From Alitta virens (lineage: Eukaryota; Annelida; Polychaeta; Phyllodocida; Nereididae), in assembly GCA_932294295.1 (NCBI GenBank), contig OW028576.1, forward strand, positions 49,122,199-49,186,198: a stretch of 64,000 nucleotides of DNA, read 5' to 3'. Both the position numbers and the translations under genes were made by a program. Position 1 is the first letter of the stretch, and every line of letters begins with the position of its first letter. This document shows positions 48,201 through 50,360 of the stretch, piece by piece. The notes beneath the pieces are model-generated. The model was not told the origin of the DNA. It did not search any database and saw only the letters and a list, made by a program, of their open reading frames with translations.

Positions 48201-49563
48201 TTAAAATATTTTCTGGATTGTACTATTATACGTTATCATCATACAATCAGTCATTGAGTGCAGTTGAGTGCATATCACATTTACATGACATCATCATACA
48301 CCCGTCTGACTGGGTTGATCACAAAAATGCCCATTAATTTGTGTTTTGATTGTGTGGTTCTTCTCGACGAAGCAATGCACCAAATAAATCGGGCTGACCA
48401 AATCTTGGATATCCAAACAAACACAGATATTCAATGTCTTAAAAATATTTGCAGAAAAAAAAAGAAGATTTCCGAGAATGAAATATGGTTTAAATTAAAG
48501 GTAACACAATTAGGGGAAATTGATAAATTTCACAAAATAAACTTGATGACTAACCTCGCCAGCATTTCTTTGGTTGATTTCTTCATCATTAGTAGCGCGT
48601 GTGAACAGGATGCATTCACCGCTAAACGGAATGTCGTTTCCAGTTGTGCCGAAGATCCTCTTCATCTCGTTCTCTTTCTTGCCACCCGCTGCGTGGATCA
48701 TTCGCCCACAATCTGTCAAAAAAGGAAAGGATTATTCAAAGGATACTTAGGATAGTAATTGACATTAATTACATTAATTACATTAATTACAAGTAAGAAA
48801 ATATAATAAAATGATAACTTACCTTCAGGATGGGGCACCTTGGCATCTTGCAAGTAAAACATGGCAGTCCTACGACCTCCATTCTCCGAAAAATCATGCA
48901 TCAAATCGGCATTCTGAACCAATACAACAAACCATAATTTTAAACATCTGCCATAACCTCATTAAACTACAACTCATCTTTGAATGAACCTTCAATAAGA
49001 ATTAGAGCCTTACCTTAGGATAGTCAAGAAATATTTCGTAAGTGGCTGCTTGATCTAAATCGAGAGCAAATGCCAACATTTCCACAATATGTTTAGTGGC
49101 TGGAATGCCGTTTAAAAGAGCTTTGCGTTTTGTTCTGTGTTCCTTAGCTCTTGCCTGAAATACAGAAAAGATCATTTACCTATATTTTTCTCACTAAGGC
49201 ACTAGACTAGACTTCGGAGTATCAAGGCACCGTAATCATTATACTCGTCCGACTGTCTATCATCCCATCGTTACAGCTGCCCTGACAGCAGCTGGTAGTA
49301 TTGAGACAACATCAAGTCTGTTTTAATCACAAATTTATGTTCATTCATTGCTTTTTCTATACTCATACCTGTTTTTCCTTGACACTTTCAGCAATAATCT
49401 GCAGCCCTATGGCGAGACTCCTCTTTCTCCTAGACGCAACTCCCATGGTGGCGATGATACTGGCCCGACGGGCAGCACTTTCTGGCGTGTTATCTGAAAG
49501 AGACACCCCTTGGGCTCCACCATTGGCCCCTTGGTTCGCGTCTTTGTTGCCCGACTTGGACAT
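125..49563 (-). CDS. DNAH5/8: Axonemal outer-arm dynein heavy chain, DNAH5/DNAH8 type (66 exons, 3' end outside window)
   Basis: This is the motor subunit of the ciliary outer dynein arm; it hydrolyses ATP to slide doublet microtubules. The 66 exons listed below were placed by reading both splice ends; their phases all agree and sum to 10,797 nt. Domains by residue: tail about 1-1340; linker about 1345-1860; AAA1 P-loop GPAGTGKT at 2012-2019 with Walker B CFDEFNR near 2062; AAA2 GPTGSGKT at 2294-2301; AAA3 GEQGTAKT at 2620-2627 with FIDDVNMP near 2685; AAA4 GVGGSGKQ at 2983-2990; stalk and microtubule-binding domain about 3195-3545; then the start of AAA5. All four P-loops are intact. From memory of the family, similarity to vertebrate DNAH5/DNAH8 is high from residue about 130 onward, lowest in exons 17-21. 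About 1,000 C-terminal residues are missing because the window ends. DNAH5 and DNAH8 are vertebrate duplicates, so one invertebrate gene probably represents both. Confidence 0.97.
256..716 (-). repeat. Three tandem copies of exon 66 acceptor plus GATAA-rich intron
   Basis: Units at 256-410, 411-574 and 575-716 (about 152 and 165 bp apart). Each starts with 35-38 bp of exon-66-like sequence, then the acceptor TTGTTGTCAG (minus strand), then a GATAAGATA-type microsatellite and a conserved GCTAAAGATAAGCTGATAGA block. Only the unit at 256-293 belongs to the true exon; the others contain frame-breaking changes. Confidence 0.85.
718..745 (+). mobile_element. Tc1-like transposon terminal fragment
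   Basis: TAGTCAGGCCCAAAAGTTTACA resembles Tc1/mariner-type inverted ends. Related ends lie near 24820-24840, 35920-35943, 41803-41826 and 43905-43928, in the reverse orientation. No full element or transposase is present. Confidence 0.5.
1235..1362 (-). CDS. DNAH5/8: Dynein exon 65 (stalk coiled coil 2)
   Basis: Residues 3501-3543. [12 protein letters not shown] is followed by [14 protein letters not shown], the return of the stalk to AAA5. It ends in phase 2. Confidence 0.97.
1363..2240. other. Intron between exons 64 and 65, nothing recognised
   Basis: AT-rich intron sequence; no repeat family or exon seen apart from the duplicated junction just beyond it. Confidence 0.4.
2241..2293 (-). 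repeat. Diverged duplicate of exon 64 end and donor
   Basis: Aligns with 2294-2341 at roughly 75-80% by eye. The block contains GTTCAGCTA, the donor (GTACGTAA, minus strand) and the last 25 or so bases of exon 64. The copy ends in TAA directly before its donor-like GTACGT. Confidence 0.7.
2315..2452 (-). CDS. DNAH5/8: Dynein exon 64 (stalk coiled coil 2)
   Basis: Residues 3455-3500, phase 0 at both ends. Coiled coil [21 protein letters not shown] diverged copy of its last part and its donor lies just downstream at 2241-2293. Confidence 0.96.
2762..2959 (+). mobile_element. tRNA-derived SINE, family 1
   Basis: The head has a pol III A box (TAGTTCAGTGGTAGC) and B box (GGTTCAATTCC) in tRNA-like spacing. 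Its tail is shared with the copy at 4377 (AAGTTGGATGGCTGTTTCAT; CTGTCCTAATTAGCCCA). It is not a functional tRNA: the acceptor stem and anticodon arm do not fold properly. Confidence 0.75.
3017..3232 (-). CDS. DNAH5/8: Dynein exon 63 (microtubule-binding domain)
   Basis: Residues 3383-3454, phase 0 at both ends. It contains [14 protein letters not shown] and INKEVLPLK, the second half of the microtubule-binding domain. Confidence 0.97.
3413..3434 (+). repeat. Interstitial telomeric repeat (CCCTAA)n
   Basis: Three and a half perfect CCCTAA units inside the exon 62-63 intron. This matches the ancestral metazoan TTAGGG telomere unit. Confidence 0.8.
3750..3832. mobile_element. Small inverted repeat with CTCF-like cores
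   Basis: GCCACTAGGGGTGCTGACGT on the left is roughly inverted by the segment ending CGCTGCCACCTAGTGGAA. Two exact CTCF-core matches lie at 3787-3800 (+) and 3813-3826 (-). Confidence 0.5.
3974..4141 (-). CDS. DNAH5/8: Dynein exon 62 (microtubule-binding domain)
   Basis: Residues 3327-3382, phase 0 at both ends. It contains [20 protein letters not shown], the first part of the microtubule-binding domain, and [10 protein letters not shown]. Confidence 0.97.
4377..4543 (+). mobile_element. tRNA-derived SINE, family 1
   Basis: Second copy of the SINE at 2762, same strand, with the A box TAGCTCGGTGGTAGC, the same B box and the same tail. Confidence 0.75.
4588..4764 (-). CDS. DNAH5/8: Dynein exon 61 (stalk coiled coil 1)
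   Basis: Residues 3268-3326, phase 0 at both ends. The Lys/Ala/Glu-rich helix ends [14 protein letters not shown], the approach to the microtubule-binding domain. Confidence 0.97.
5183..5405 (-). CDS. DNAH5/8: Dynein exon 60 (stalk coiled coil 1)
   Basis: Residues 3193-3267. [18 protein letters not shown] is followed by a heptad-rich helix that begins the stalk. Confidence 0.97.
5693..5710 (+). repeat. Poly(C) tract
   Basis: About 17 consecutive C in an intron, interrupted near the end by one G. Confidence 0.8.
5921..6147 (-). CDS. DNAH5/8: Dynein exon 59 (AAA4)
   Basis: Residues 3118-3193. It contains [20 protein letters not shown] and CVDYFNR. It ends in phase 2. Confidence 0.98.
6476..6640 (-). 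CDS. DNAH5/8: Dynein exon 58 (AAA4)
   Basis: Residues 3063-3117, phase 0 at both ends. It starts [13 protein letters not shown] and ends LHCVLCFSP. Confidence 0.97.
7136..7289 (-). CDS. DNAH5/8: Dynein exon 57 (AAA4 Walker B)
   Basis: Residues 3011-3062. It contains [20 protein letters not shown] and NNVLSSGE. It ends in phase 0. Confidence 0.98.
7436..7560 (+). repeat. 29-bp minisatellite, about 4 units
   Basis: Unit TGAAATGACCTTAATGCTGT plus CTACTGCAA; the last unit is degenerate. It lies in the intron between exons 56 and 57. Confidence 0.85.
8438..8691 (-). CDS. DNAH5/8: Dynein exon 56 (AAA4 P-loop)
   Basis: Residues 2927-3011. The AAA4 P-loop GVGGSGKQ is at 2983-2990, followed by [12 protein letters not shown]. 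It ends in phase 2. Confidence 0.98.
8782..8924. mobile_element. MITE with ACCACCAGAGGTCA / TGCTGGT inverted ends
   Basis: The left end ACCACCAGAGGTCAGTGC and right end GGCAGCGCCCTCTGCTGGT are inverted, with AAGCAGATAA subterminal repeats. The right end contains an exact CTCF core. A related copy lies at 32815-33069. Confidence 0.65.
9210..9402 (-). CDS. DNAH5/8: Dynein exon 55 (AAA3-AAA4)
   Basis: Residues 2862-2926. An acidic, lineage-variable stretch follows [12 protein letters not shown]. It ends APKIYEK in phase 0. Confidence 0.96.
9640..9950 (+). repeat. 22-bp minisatellite, about 13 units
   Basis: Unit TTCATATTAGTTAATAGTAA plus GG, very homogeneous, in the intron between exons 54 and 55. 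Homogeneity suggests a young, probably polymorphic array. Confidence 0.9.
9964..10270 (+). mobile_element. TTAAAGCTG repeat, copy 1
   Basis: Starts TTAAAGCTGCACTGTTTGCC and carries the shared inner blocks CAAGGCACACTAAA and TTTTTGATGGCATGAAAAA. Other copies are at 22817-23234 and 52929-53256. The right end is decayed here. Confidence 0.7.
10512..10675 (-). CDS. DNAH5/8: Dynein exon 54 (AAA3)
   Basis: Residues 2808-2862. It contains [20 protein letters not shown], invariant, and [13 protein letters not shown]. It ends in phase 2. Confidence 0.98.
10770..11225 (-). mobile_element. Probable 3' end of a retroelement
   Basis: On the minus strand it ends AATAAAGATAAATAAATAAA plus A-run, a LINE-like tail. 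Flanks GTGCTCCCTATATTTG and GTGCTCCCTGTATATG look like target-site duplications. No coding remnant is recognisable. Confidence 0.4.
11463..11569 (-). CDS. DNAH5/8: Dynein exon 53 (AAA3)
   Basis: Residues 2772-2807. It contains GIIGSGYFC and [14 protein letters not shown]. It ends in phase 0. Confidence 0.95.
11931..12144 (-). CDS. DNAH5/8: Dynein exon 52 (AAA3)
   Basis: Residues 2701-2772. It contains [19 protein letters not shown] and FSIFNCTLP. It ends in phase 1. Confidence 0.98.
12250..12382 (+). mobile_element. SINE family 2, 5'-truncated
   Basis: Matches the 3' part of the SINE at 45361 (CTCTCTCACCTCATCAAT; GTGGCAAGAACTTGCCTTAG), ending in a (TATC)n tail. Confidence 0.7.
12766..12888 (-). 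CDS. DNAH5/8: Dynein exon 51 (AAA3 Walker B)
   Basis: Residues 2660-2700, phase 0 at both ends. It contains [14 protein letters not shown] and CFIDDVNMP, the AAA3 Walker B motif. Confidence 0.98.
12889..13839. other. Intron between exons 50 and 51, nothing recognised
   Basis: AT-rich intron with no exon-like segment and no repeat that I can match elsewhere in the window. Confidence 0.4.
13840..13974 (-). CDS. DNAH5/8: Dynein exon 50 (AAA3 P-loop)
   Basis: Residues 2615-2659, phase 0 at both ends. The AAA3 P-loop GEQGTAKT is at 2620-2627, followed by [12 protein letters not shown]. Confidence 0.98.
14550..15240 (+). repeat. Direct repeat of about 100 bp flanking other repeat sequence
   Basis: 14550-14645 and 15132-15240 share GATTCTGTCAGGCTG, CCAGGC, AAAACATGTT and AATAATCATA. 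The second copy ends beside the exon 49 donor. Between them lies a stretch (14940-15115) resembling an old retroelement. Confidence 0.55.
15246..15388 (-). CDS. DNAH5/8: Dynein exon 49 (AAA3)
   Basis: Residues 2567-2614. It contains [18 protein letters not shown], invariant just before the AAA3 P-loop. Confidence 0.97.
15703..15934 (-). CDS. DNAH5/8: Dynein exon 48 (AAA2-AAA3)
   Basis: Residues 2490-2567. It contains [10 protein letters not shown] and [20 protein letters not shown], which start the AAA3 approach. It ends in phase 1. Confidence 0.96.
15979..16083 (+). repeat. (TATC)n microsatellite
   Basis: Imperfect TATC/CATC tetranucleotide tract ending TAGCTAGCTAGC. Confidence 0.9.
16395..16535 (-). 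CDS. DNAH5/8: Dynein exon 47 (AAA2)
   Basis: Residues 2443-2489, phase 0 at both ends. It encodes helices aligned with KKRSPQEAEILRQLY of DNAH5. Confidence 0.93.
17075..17165 (+). mobile_element. SINE family 2, central fragment
   Basis: GACATTAAATTGG and CCTTGTACTTAGTGAGCATG match the central domain of the SINE at 45361. It is degenerate and lacks both ends. Confidence 0.45.
17258..17365 (-). CDS. DNAH5/8: Dynein exon 46 (AAA2)
   Basis: Residues 2407-2442, phase 0 at both ends. It contains [17 protein letters not shown], invariant in AAA2. Confidence 0.98.
17470..17760 (+). repeat. 24-bp minisatellite, about 12 units
   Basis: Unit AGAAAGTTGTAATTATCAAT plus TTGT, in the intron between exons 45 and 46. 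Open frames read through it on both strands only because the unit is a multiple of three. Confidence 0.9.
17934..18067 (-). CDS. DNAH5/8: Dynein exon 45 (AAA2 Walker B)
   Basis: Residues 2362-2406. [20 protein letters not shown] is the AAA2 Walker B region. It ends in phase 0. Confidence 0.98.
18365..18680. mobile_element. MITE AGTGCAGTATAGCGGACCC, copy 1
   Basis: About 315 bp with inverted ends AGTGCAGTATAGCGGACCCA and TGGGTCCGCTATACTG. The interior has TGACGTCA (18605-18612) and a GGGGGCAGCAGCCCCC block. Three more copies are at 21206, 23485 and 28841. Confidence 0.85.
18899..19145 (-). CDS. DNAH5/8: Dynein exon 44 (AAA2 P-loop)
   Basis: Residues 2280-2362. The AAA2 P-loop GPTGSGKT is at 2294-2301, followed by [15 protein letters not shown] and [13 protein letters not shown]. 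It ends in phase 1 at GTAAGG. Confidence 0.98.
19162..19225 (+). repeat. GATTA pentanucleotide repeat
   Basis: Tandem GATTA/GATTG units just upstream of exon 44's acceptor. Shorter tracts occur at 19325-19365 and 29383-29414. Confidence 0.8.
19505..19666 (-). CDS. DNAH5/8: Dynein exon 43 (AAA1-AAA2)
   Basis: Residues 2226-2279, phase 0 at both ends. [18 protein letters not shown] is the conserved link between AAA1 and AAA2. Confidence 0.97.
20365..20499 (-). CDS. DNAH5/8: Dynein exon 42 (AAA1)
   Basis: Residues 2181-2225, phase 0 at both ends. It contains [18 protein letters not shown], which closes AAA1 with the sensor II arginine region. Confidence 0.98.
21052..21159 (-). CDS. DNAH5/8: Dynein exon 41 (AAA1)
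   Basis: Residues 2145-2180, phase 0 at both ends. It contains [20 protein letters not shown] and [12 protein letters not shown]. Confidence 0.98.
21206..21484. mobile_element. MITE AGTGCAGTATAGCGGACCC, copy 2
   Basis: Both inverted ends are present. It lies about 47 bp upstream of the exon 41 acceptor, with a GGGGGCTGCAGCCCC interior block. Confidence 0.85.
22012..22098 (-). CDS. DNAH5/8: Dynein exon 40 (AAA1)
   Basis: Residues 2116-2144, phase 0 at both ends. It encodes [15 protein letters not shown], the sensor segment of AAA1. Confidence 0.98.
22183..22370 (-). CDS. DNAH5/8: Dynein exon 39 (AAA1 Walker B)
   Basis: Residues 2053-2115. [13 protein letters not shown] provides the AAA1 Walker B acidic pair (Asp2064, Glu2065), followed by the sensor I region [10 protein letters not shown]. 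Confidence 0.98.
22817..23234 (+). mobile_element. TTAAAGCTG repeat, copy 2
   Basis: The most complete copy; the right end GACAATCCAGCTTTAA inverts the left end motif TTAAAGCT. The interior includes TGACGTCA at 23031-23038. Confidence 0.7.
23292..23470 (-). CDS. DNAH5/8: Dynein exon 38 (AAA1 P-loop)
   Basis: Residues 1993-2053. It carries the catalytic AAA1 Walker A motif [13 protein letters not shown] (P-loop at 2012-2019) and [23 protein letters not shown] copy begins about 15 bp upstream of its acceptor. Confidence 0.98.
23485..23664. mobile_element. MITE AGTGCAGTATAGCGGACCC, copy 3 (truncated)
   Basis: The left end is intact, the right end shortened to CTGCACTAAACCC. The element starts only about 15 bp from the exon 38 (AAA1 P-loop) acceptor, so the branch point should lie within it. 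TGACGTCA is at 23575-23582. Confidence 0.8.
24353..24525 (-). CDS. DNAH5/8: Dynein exon 37 (pre-AAA1)
   Basis: Residues 1936-1993. It contains [12 protein letters not shown] and [14 protein letters not shown], leading into AAA1. It ends in phase 2. Confidence 0.97.
25106..25330 (-). CDS. DNAH5/8: Dynein exon 36 (linker/AAA1)
   Basis: Residues 1861-1935, phase 0 at both ends. It contains [16 protein letters not shown] and [19 protein letters not shown], characteristic of the region just before AAA1. Confidence 0.97.
25588..25749 (-). CDS. DNAH5/8: Dynein exon 35 (linker)
   Basis: Residues 1807-1860, phase 0 at both ends. It contains [12 protein letters not shown], matching EGNVEVWLNSLL. Confidence 0.96.
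26090..26785. mobile_element. DNA transposon remnant, about 700 bp
   Basis: The left end TACAGTGCAACCTGTGTTAA and right end GGGAAGGTTACACTGTA are inverted. Subterminal copies of GTGGCTGCT and AGTGGTCAG recur on both sides. No transposase frame. A poly(G) tract lies at 26701-26717. Related fragments are at 36340-36480 and 39345-39490. Confidence 0.7.
26871..26975 (-). CDS. DNAH5/8: Dynein exon 34 (linker)
   Basis: Residues 1772-1806, phase 0 at both ends. It encodes [20 protein letters not shown], matching the HLLNVFDNIKSVKFHE segment. Confidence 0.95.
27330..27610 (+). promoter_or_regulatory. Promoter-like cluster inside an intron
   Basis: Two inverted CCAAT boxes (ATTGG at 27359 and 27391) flank an E2F-like TTCCCGCC (27373-27380). 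A TATAAATA lies at 27602-27609. No open frame follows. This may be chance in a GC-rich intron segment. Confidence 0.25.
27729..27831 (-). CDS. DNAH5/8: Dynein exon 33 (linker)
   Basis: Residues 1737-1771. It contains [20 protein letters not shown], the invariant FPRFFF motif of the linker. Confidence 0.97.
28154..28317 (-). CDS. DNAH5/8: Dynein exon 32 (linker)
   Basis: Residues 1683-1737. It contains [16 protein letters not shown] and [17 protein letters not shown]. It ends in phase 2. Confidence 0.97.
28841..29156. mobile_element. MITE AGTGCAGTATAGCGGACCC, copy 4
   Basis: Both ends are present but slightly mutated (GTAAACGGACCC; GGGTCTGCTACACTGCACT). It ends 20 bp before exon 31's donor side. 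TGACGTCA is at 28931-28938. Confidence 0.8.
29176..29329 (-). CDS. DNAH5/8: Dynein exon 31 (linker)
   Basis: Residues 1631-1682. It contains [20 protein letters not shown], nearly invariant in axonemal dyneins. A MITE starts 20 bp beyond its donor. Confidence 0.97.
29455..29646. mobile_element. Poly(G)-containing AAATGGAACAGCCC repeat
   Basis: Two G tracts (29518-29536 and 29562-29580) and a right end CTAAATGGAACAGCCCT, shared with 39570-39735 and with fragments at 11645-11668 and 17025-17062. Confidence 0.55.
29717..29916 (-). CDS. DNAH5/8: Dynein exon 30 (linker)
   Basis: Residues 1565-1631. It contains [20 protein letters not shown], then [15 protein letters not shown]. It ends in phase 2. 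Confidence 0.97.
30119..30359 (-). CDS. DNAH5/8: Dynein exon 29 (linker)
   Basis: Residues 1484-1564. It contains [24 protein letters not shown] and LRNIMEAP, the core of the linker domain. Confidence 0.97.
30899..31137 (-). CDS. DNAH5/8: Dynein exon 28 (linker)
   Basis: Residues 1405-1484. It contains [14 protein letters not shown] and [14 protein letters not shown], both hallmarks of the linker (DHC N-terminal domain 2). It ends in phase 2. Confidence 0.97.
31538..31600 (-). CDS. DNAH5/8: Dynein exon 27 (21-codon exon)
   Basis: Residues 1384-1404, phase 0 at both ends. It encodes [20 protein letters not shown], matching [20 protein letters not shown]. It is too short for most ORF scans. 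Confidence 0.95.
31768..31881 (-). CDS. DNAH5/8: Dynein exon 26 (linker approach)
   Basis: Residues 1346-1383, phase 0 at both ends. [20 protein letters not shown] corresponds to the [20 protein letters not shown] segment. Confidence 0.95.
32564..32668 (-). CDS. DNAH5/8: Dynein exon 25 (linker approach)
   Basis: Residues 1311-1345, phase 0 at both ends. It encodes [20 protein letters not shown], matching [20 protein letters not shown]. Confidence 0.95.
32815..33069. mobile_element. MITE with ACCACCAGAGGTCA end, second copy
   Basis: The left end ACCACCAGAGGTCACTGGC and AAGCAGATAATA match the element at 8782. The right end (TGGCAGAGCCCTTAGGTAGT) is decayed. Confidence 0.6.
33246..33481 (-). 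CDS. DNAH5/8: Dynein exon 24 (tail/linker boundary)
   Basis: Residues 1232-1310. It contains [20 protein letters not shown] and ends SLGPIE, both diagnostic for this class. Confidence 0.95.
33745..33871 (-). CDS. DNAH5/8: Dynein exon 23 (tail)
   Basis: Residues 1190-1232, ending in phase 1. It contains [15 protein letters not shown], matching FITQSPLLSEFESQI. Confidence 0.94.
34521..34717 (-). CDS. DNAH5/8: Dynein exon 22 (tail)
   Basis: Residues 1124-1189, ending in phase 0. It contains [18 protein letters not shown], aligned with the DNAH5 NYYKNVSENKEIVKLV segment. Confidence 0.94.
34745..34850 (+). repeat. Dispersed repeat, AAGCCTTA...CAGCTGGTCATA family
   Basis: Shares GTGGAT.CCAAGCCTTA and TAGCTGGTCATA with copies at 7320-7365, 22741-22815, 27060-27130, 37868-37915 and 49225-49300. 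No termini could be defined. Confidence 0.5.
35432..35648 (-). CDS. DNAH5/8: Dynein exon 21 (tail, basic low-complexity linker)
   Basis: Residues 1052-1124. It starts [15 protein letters not shown], as in the family, then runs into about 35 Lys/Glu/Thr-rich residues not conserved in vertebrates. It ends in phase 1. Confidence 0.92.
35952..36024 (-). CDS. DNAH5/8: Dynein exon 20 (tail)
   Basis: Residues 1027-1051. A short exon ending [13 protein letters not shown], matching FRASVTLAIPNI. It ends in phase 0. Confidence 0.9.
36561..36720 (-). CDS. DNAH5/8: Dynein exon 19 (tail)
   Basis: Residues 974-1027. An acidic stretch ([10 protein letters not shown]) precedes a helix ending [10 protein letters not shown], matching the IRKRIHSS segment. 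It is entered in phase 1 and ends in phase 2. Confidence 0.9.
36862..37457 (-). repeat. 21-bp splice-donor minisatellite at exon 18
   Basis: Minus-strand unit GTGAGTCAGGTGATGATGTT plus T. I count 24 GTGAGTC motifs, including the exon 18 donor itself, which is the first unit. Period 21 keeps the exon frame open to about 37164; further out the units are degenerate. Confidence 0.9.
37461..37650 (-). CDS. DNAH5/8: Dynein exon 18 (tail, repeat-flanked donor)
   Basis: Residues 911-974, ending in phase 1. A helical segment is followed by a Ser/Thr/Pro/Lys linker ending PAENK. The preferred donor is AAGG|GTGAGT with the GT at 37460-37459. The reading frame stays open into the adjacent minisatellite as far as about 37164, where every unit has a CysGluSer core. 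Alternative donors there would lengthen the protein in seven-residue steps (see findings). Confidence 0.85.
37698..37820 (+). repeat. 61-bp tandem duplication
   Basis: TTTATTAGCTTTCCTCAATG and the next 40 bases occur twice, almost identically, in the intron between exons 17 and 18. A recent duplication. Confidence 0.85.
38370..38489 (-). CDS. DNAH5/8: Dynein exon 17 (tail)
   Basis: Residues 871-910, phase 0 at both ends. The exon keeps the spacing of the DNAH5 region rich in Leu-Cys-Pro but is only moderately similar. Confidence 0.88.
39093..39290 (-). CDS. DNAH5/8: Dynein exon 16 (tail)
   Basis: Residues 805-870, phase 0 at both ends. It contains [15 protein letters not shown], the strongly conserved LTWTSLNI motif. 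Confidence 0.96.
39570..39735. mobile_element. MITE GGGCTGTTCCATTTAAAAAA, complete copy
   Basis: The left GAGCTTTTCCGTTTAAAAAA and right TTTTTTAAATGGAACAGCCC ends are inverted. The interior is rich in CCCCC/GGGGG runs. Confidence 0.65.
39941..40128 (-). CDS. DNAH5/8: Dynein exon 15 (tail)
   Basis: Residues 742-804, ending in phase 0. It contains [20 protein letters not shown], corresponding to the FVNFDP-REAE region of the tail. Confidence 0.94.
40510..40645 (-). CDS. DNAH5/8: Dynein exon 14 (tail)
   Basis: Residues 697-742, ending in phase 1. It contains [16 protein letters not shown], aligned with EAKPIIRSYNRMAKVL. Confidence 0.95.
40948..41067 (-). CDS. DNAH5/8: Dynein exon 13 (tail)
   Basis: Residues 657-696, phase 0 at both ends. 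It contains [13 protein letters not shown], matching the conserved GKILWARQLF motif. Confidence 0.95.
41351..41787. mobile_element. Tc1-like non-autonomous element (437 bp)
   Basis: The ends CTGCCGTGGCTAAAAGTTTT and the inverse of AAAACTTTTGGTCACGGCTG are flanked by TA, the Tc1/mariner target. There is no transposase. A second Tc1-like right end (GTAAACTTTTGGACCCGACTG) abuts it at 41803-41826. Confidence 0.8.
41890..41983 (-). CDS. DNAH5/8: Dynein exon 12 (tail)
   Basis: Residues 625-656. [11 protein letters not shown] matches NIPNLGIDDKY of the family. It ends in phase 0. Confidence 0.94.
42234..42310 (-). CDS. DNAH5/8: Dynein exon 11 (tail)
   Basis: Residues 600-625, ending in phase 2. 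It encodes a helical segment ending QALKLLE(R), as in the DNAH5 NQALRMLKKFER region. Confidence 0.93.
42728..42925 (-). CDS. DNAH5/8: Dynein exon 10 (tail)
   Basis: Residues 534-599, phase 0 at both ends. It contains the [17 protein letters not shown] segment of the tail. Confidence 0.96.
43080..43795 (+). mobile_element. LINE fragment, CR1/L2-type 3' end
   Basis: A plus-strand decayed frame shows the C-terminal part of a non-LTR reverse transcriptase polyprotein ([45 protein letters not shown]), then a (TAA)n tail at 43780-43797. It is 5'-truncated, sits in the intron between exons 9 and 10, and runs antisense to the dynein gene. Confidence 0.85.
44189..44310 (+). repeat. Diverged tandem duplication
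   Basis: AGAAACACC, ATTTCCAACAA and AAGTCTGCAGT occur twice about 90 bp apart, just downstream of exon 9's donor. Confidence 0.55.
44357..44605 (-). CDS. DNAH5/8: Dynein exon 9 (tail)
   Basis: Residues 451-533, phase 0 at both ends. It contains [15 protein letters not shown], nearly identical to the DNAH5 tail. Confidence 0.96.
45088..45309 (-). CDS. DNAH5/8: Dynein exon 8 (tail)
   Basis: Residues 377-450, phase 0 at both ends. It contains [20 protein letters not shown], a hallmark of the DHC N-terminal domain 1. A TGACGTCA palindrome (45110-45117) lies inside this coding exon. Confidence 0.96.
45361..45650 (+). mobile_element. tRNA-derived SINE, family 2, full length
   Basis: tRNA-like head with A box (TCTAGTGTTAAGATG) and B box (GGGTTCAATCCC), a central block GGATGAGACGTTAAA, a body ending GCAAGAACTTGCCTTAGAGG, and a (TATC)n tail. 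Shorter copies are at 12250 and 17075. From memory, the central block resembles domains shared by SINEs of distant invertebrates; this needs a search. Confidence 0.8.
45745..45921 (-). CDS. DNAH5/8: Dynein exon 7 (tail)
   Basis: Residues 318-376, phase 0 at both ends. It carries the conserved [10 protein letters not shown] segment and the AKSKVLN end of the tail repeat. Confidence 0.95.
46359..46522 (-). CDS. DNAH5/8: Dynein exon 6 (tail)
   Basis: Residues 263-317, ending in phase 0. The end, VWCKQVEQ, matches VWIKQTEQ of DNAH5. A second AG six bases further into the exon (GTGCAG) would keep the frame and drop two residues, so the exact acceptor is uncertain. Confidence 0.88.
46856..47057 (-). 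CDS. DNAH5/8: Dynein exon 5 (tail)
   Basis: Residues 196-263. It encodes the [11 protein letters not shown] helix and the EEWGDL motif of the heavy-chain N-terminal domain. It ends in phase 1. The donor, GTTTTT, is weak but is the only one seen that keeps the frame into exon 6. Confidence 0.85.
47395..47700 (+). repeat. Diverged tandem repeat, about 3 units
   Basis: AAGCACAGATGCTTCTACAG and AGGTTTGCCCTTTT recur at about 90-110 bp spacing in the intron between exons 4 and 5. The rest of this intron (47058-48554) shows nothing recognisable. Confidence 0.6.
48555..48712 (-). CDS. DNAH5/8: Dynein exon 4 (tail)
   Basis: Residues 143-195, entered in phase 1 and ending in phase 0. The CILFTR segment matches the CVFFIRT strand of the family tail. 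Confidence 0.9.
48823..48913 (-). CDS. DNAH5/8: Dynein exon 3 (N-terminal tail)
   Basis: Residues 113-143, ending in phase 1 at GTAAGT. It contains AMFYLQD, matching the LMFYYQD segment of DNAH5. Confidence 0.9.
49014..49154 (-). CDS. DNAH5/8: Dynein exon 2 (N-terminal tail)
   Basis: Residues 66-112, phase 0 at both ends. It encodes a basic helix followed by a segment that aligns with the DNAH5 N-terminal ALLDARHNYL region. Confidence 0.9.
49369..49563 (-). CDS. DNAH5/8: Dynein exon 1 (start codon, N-terminus)
   Basis: Residues 1-65. The ATG at 49563-49561 has G at -3. The exon is entered through an acceptor whose AG is at 49570-49569, so the 5' UTR is split by an intron. The first 30 residues are Gly/Asn/Gln/Ser-rich, followed by a basic RRKR stretch. 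The exon ends in phase 0 at a GTATGA donor. This part is poorly conserved, so the start is chosen from position and context. Confidence 0.85.
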
Positions 49564-50112
49564 TGCCACTGAATGAAATTATTATAAGTCAATTAATAAT
49601 TGAATGTGAACTGAGCACGTCATCTTCAGAAATTCTGCCCTGGCGACATTTCATTTATTGACCTACTCATTTACTGGTGATATGCTAATTTATTGGAATC
49701 AGGGCCTGACATTAAGGTTCATGATATGGTTCAAAAATTGGTTGCCCGAACTTGAAATGTGGTTGCCCAATGAAAACGTCATTGTGTATTCTTTATCAAC
49801 AAGCATGTATTTGCAGTATACACCAAACATTAAATGAACATGTCCTTCGGTGAATATTATGATTTAATAATTAATTACTAATCACCAATCAATAATGTGG
49901 GTCTGAAATACGAGCGATGTTGACAAAGTTTGAAGTTGTGTTGAAATTTAAACGATCAATTTATGCACAACAAAACATGGTATAGATTTAAAATATTTAT
50001 TAAGGCCAGTAATAAAAAATAAGTAAAAAACTGTGTTTGGCATGACAATGGGGCTGCTCGCTCACCTAACAACTAAAAACCGAGGCTGAAAACCTGGCCA
50101 AATCTAACTAAA

Positions 50113-50360
50113 GAAGCGGAGCTTCAGCAGTGTATGTACGTACGAGCAGGCACATAGACTGATAGTGTATGCAAGAAGCGGAGCTTCAGCAGTGTATGTA
50201 CGTACGAGCAGGCACATAGACTGATAGTGTATGCAAGAAGCGGAGCTTCAGCAGTGTATGTACGTACGAGCAGGCACATAGACTGATAGTGTATGCAAGA
50301 AGCGGAGCTTCAGCAGTGTATGTACGTACAAGCAGGCACATAGACTGATAGTGTATGCAT
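50113..50360 (+). repeat. 62-bp tandem array, 4 units
   Basis: Unit begins GAAGCGGAGCTTCAGCAGTG and includes the palindrome TACGTACG. Units are nearly identical; the fourth has a single change. Confidence 0.9.

Noticed and set aside
48258..48755. 165-codon plus-strand open frame
   Set aside because: It runs antisense over dynein exon 4 and its flank, has no recognisable domain, and the exon on the other strand explains its openness.
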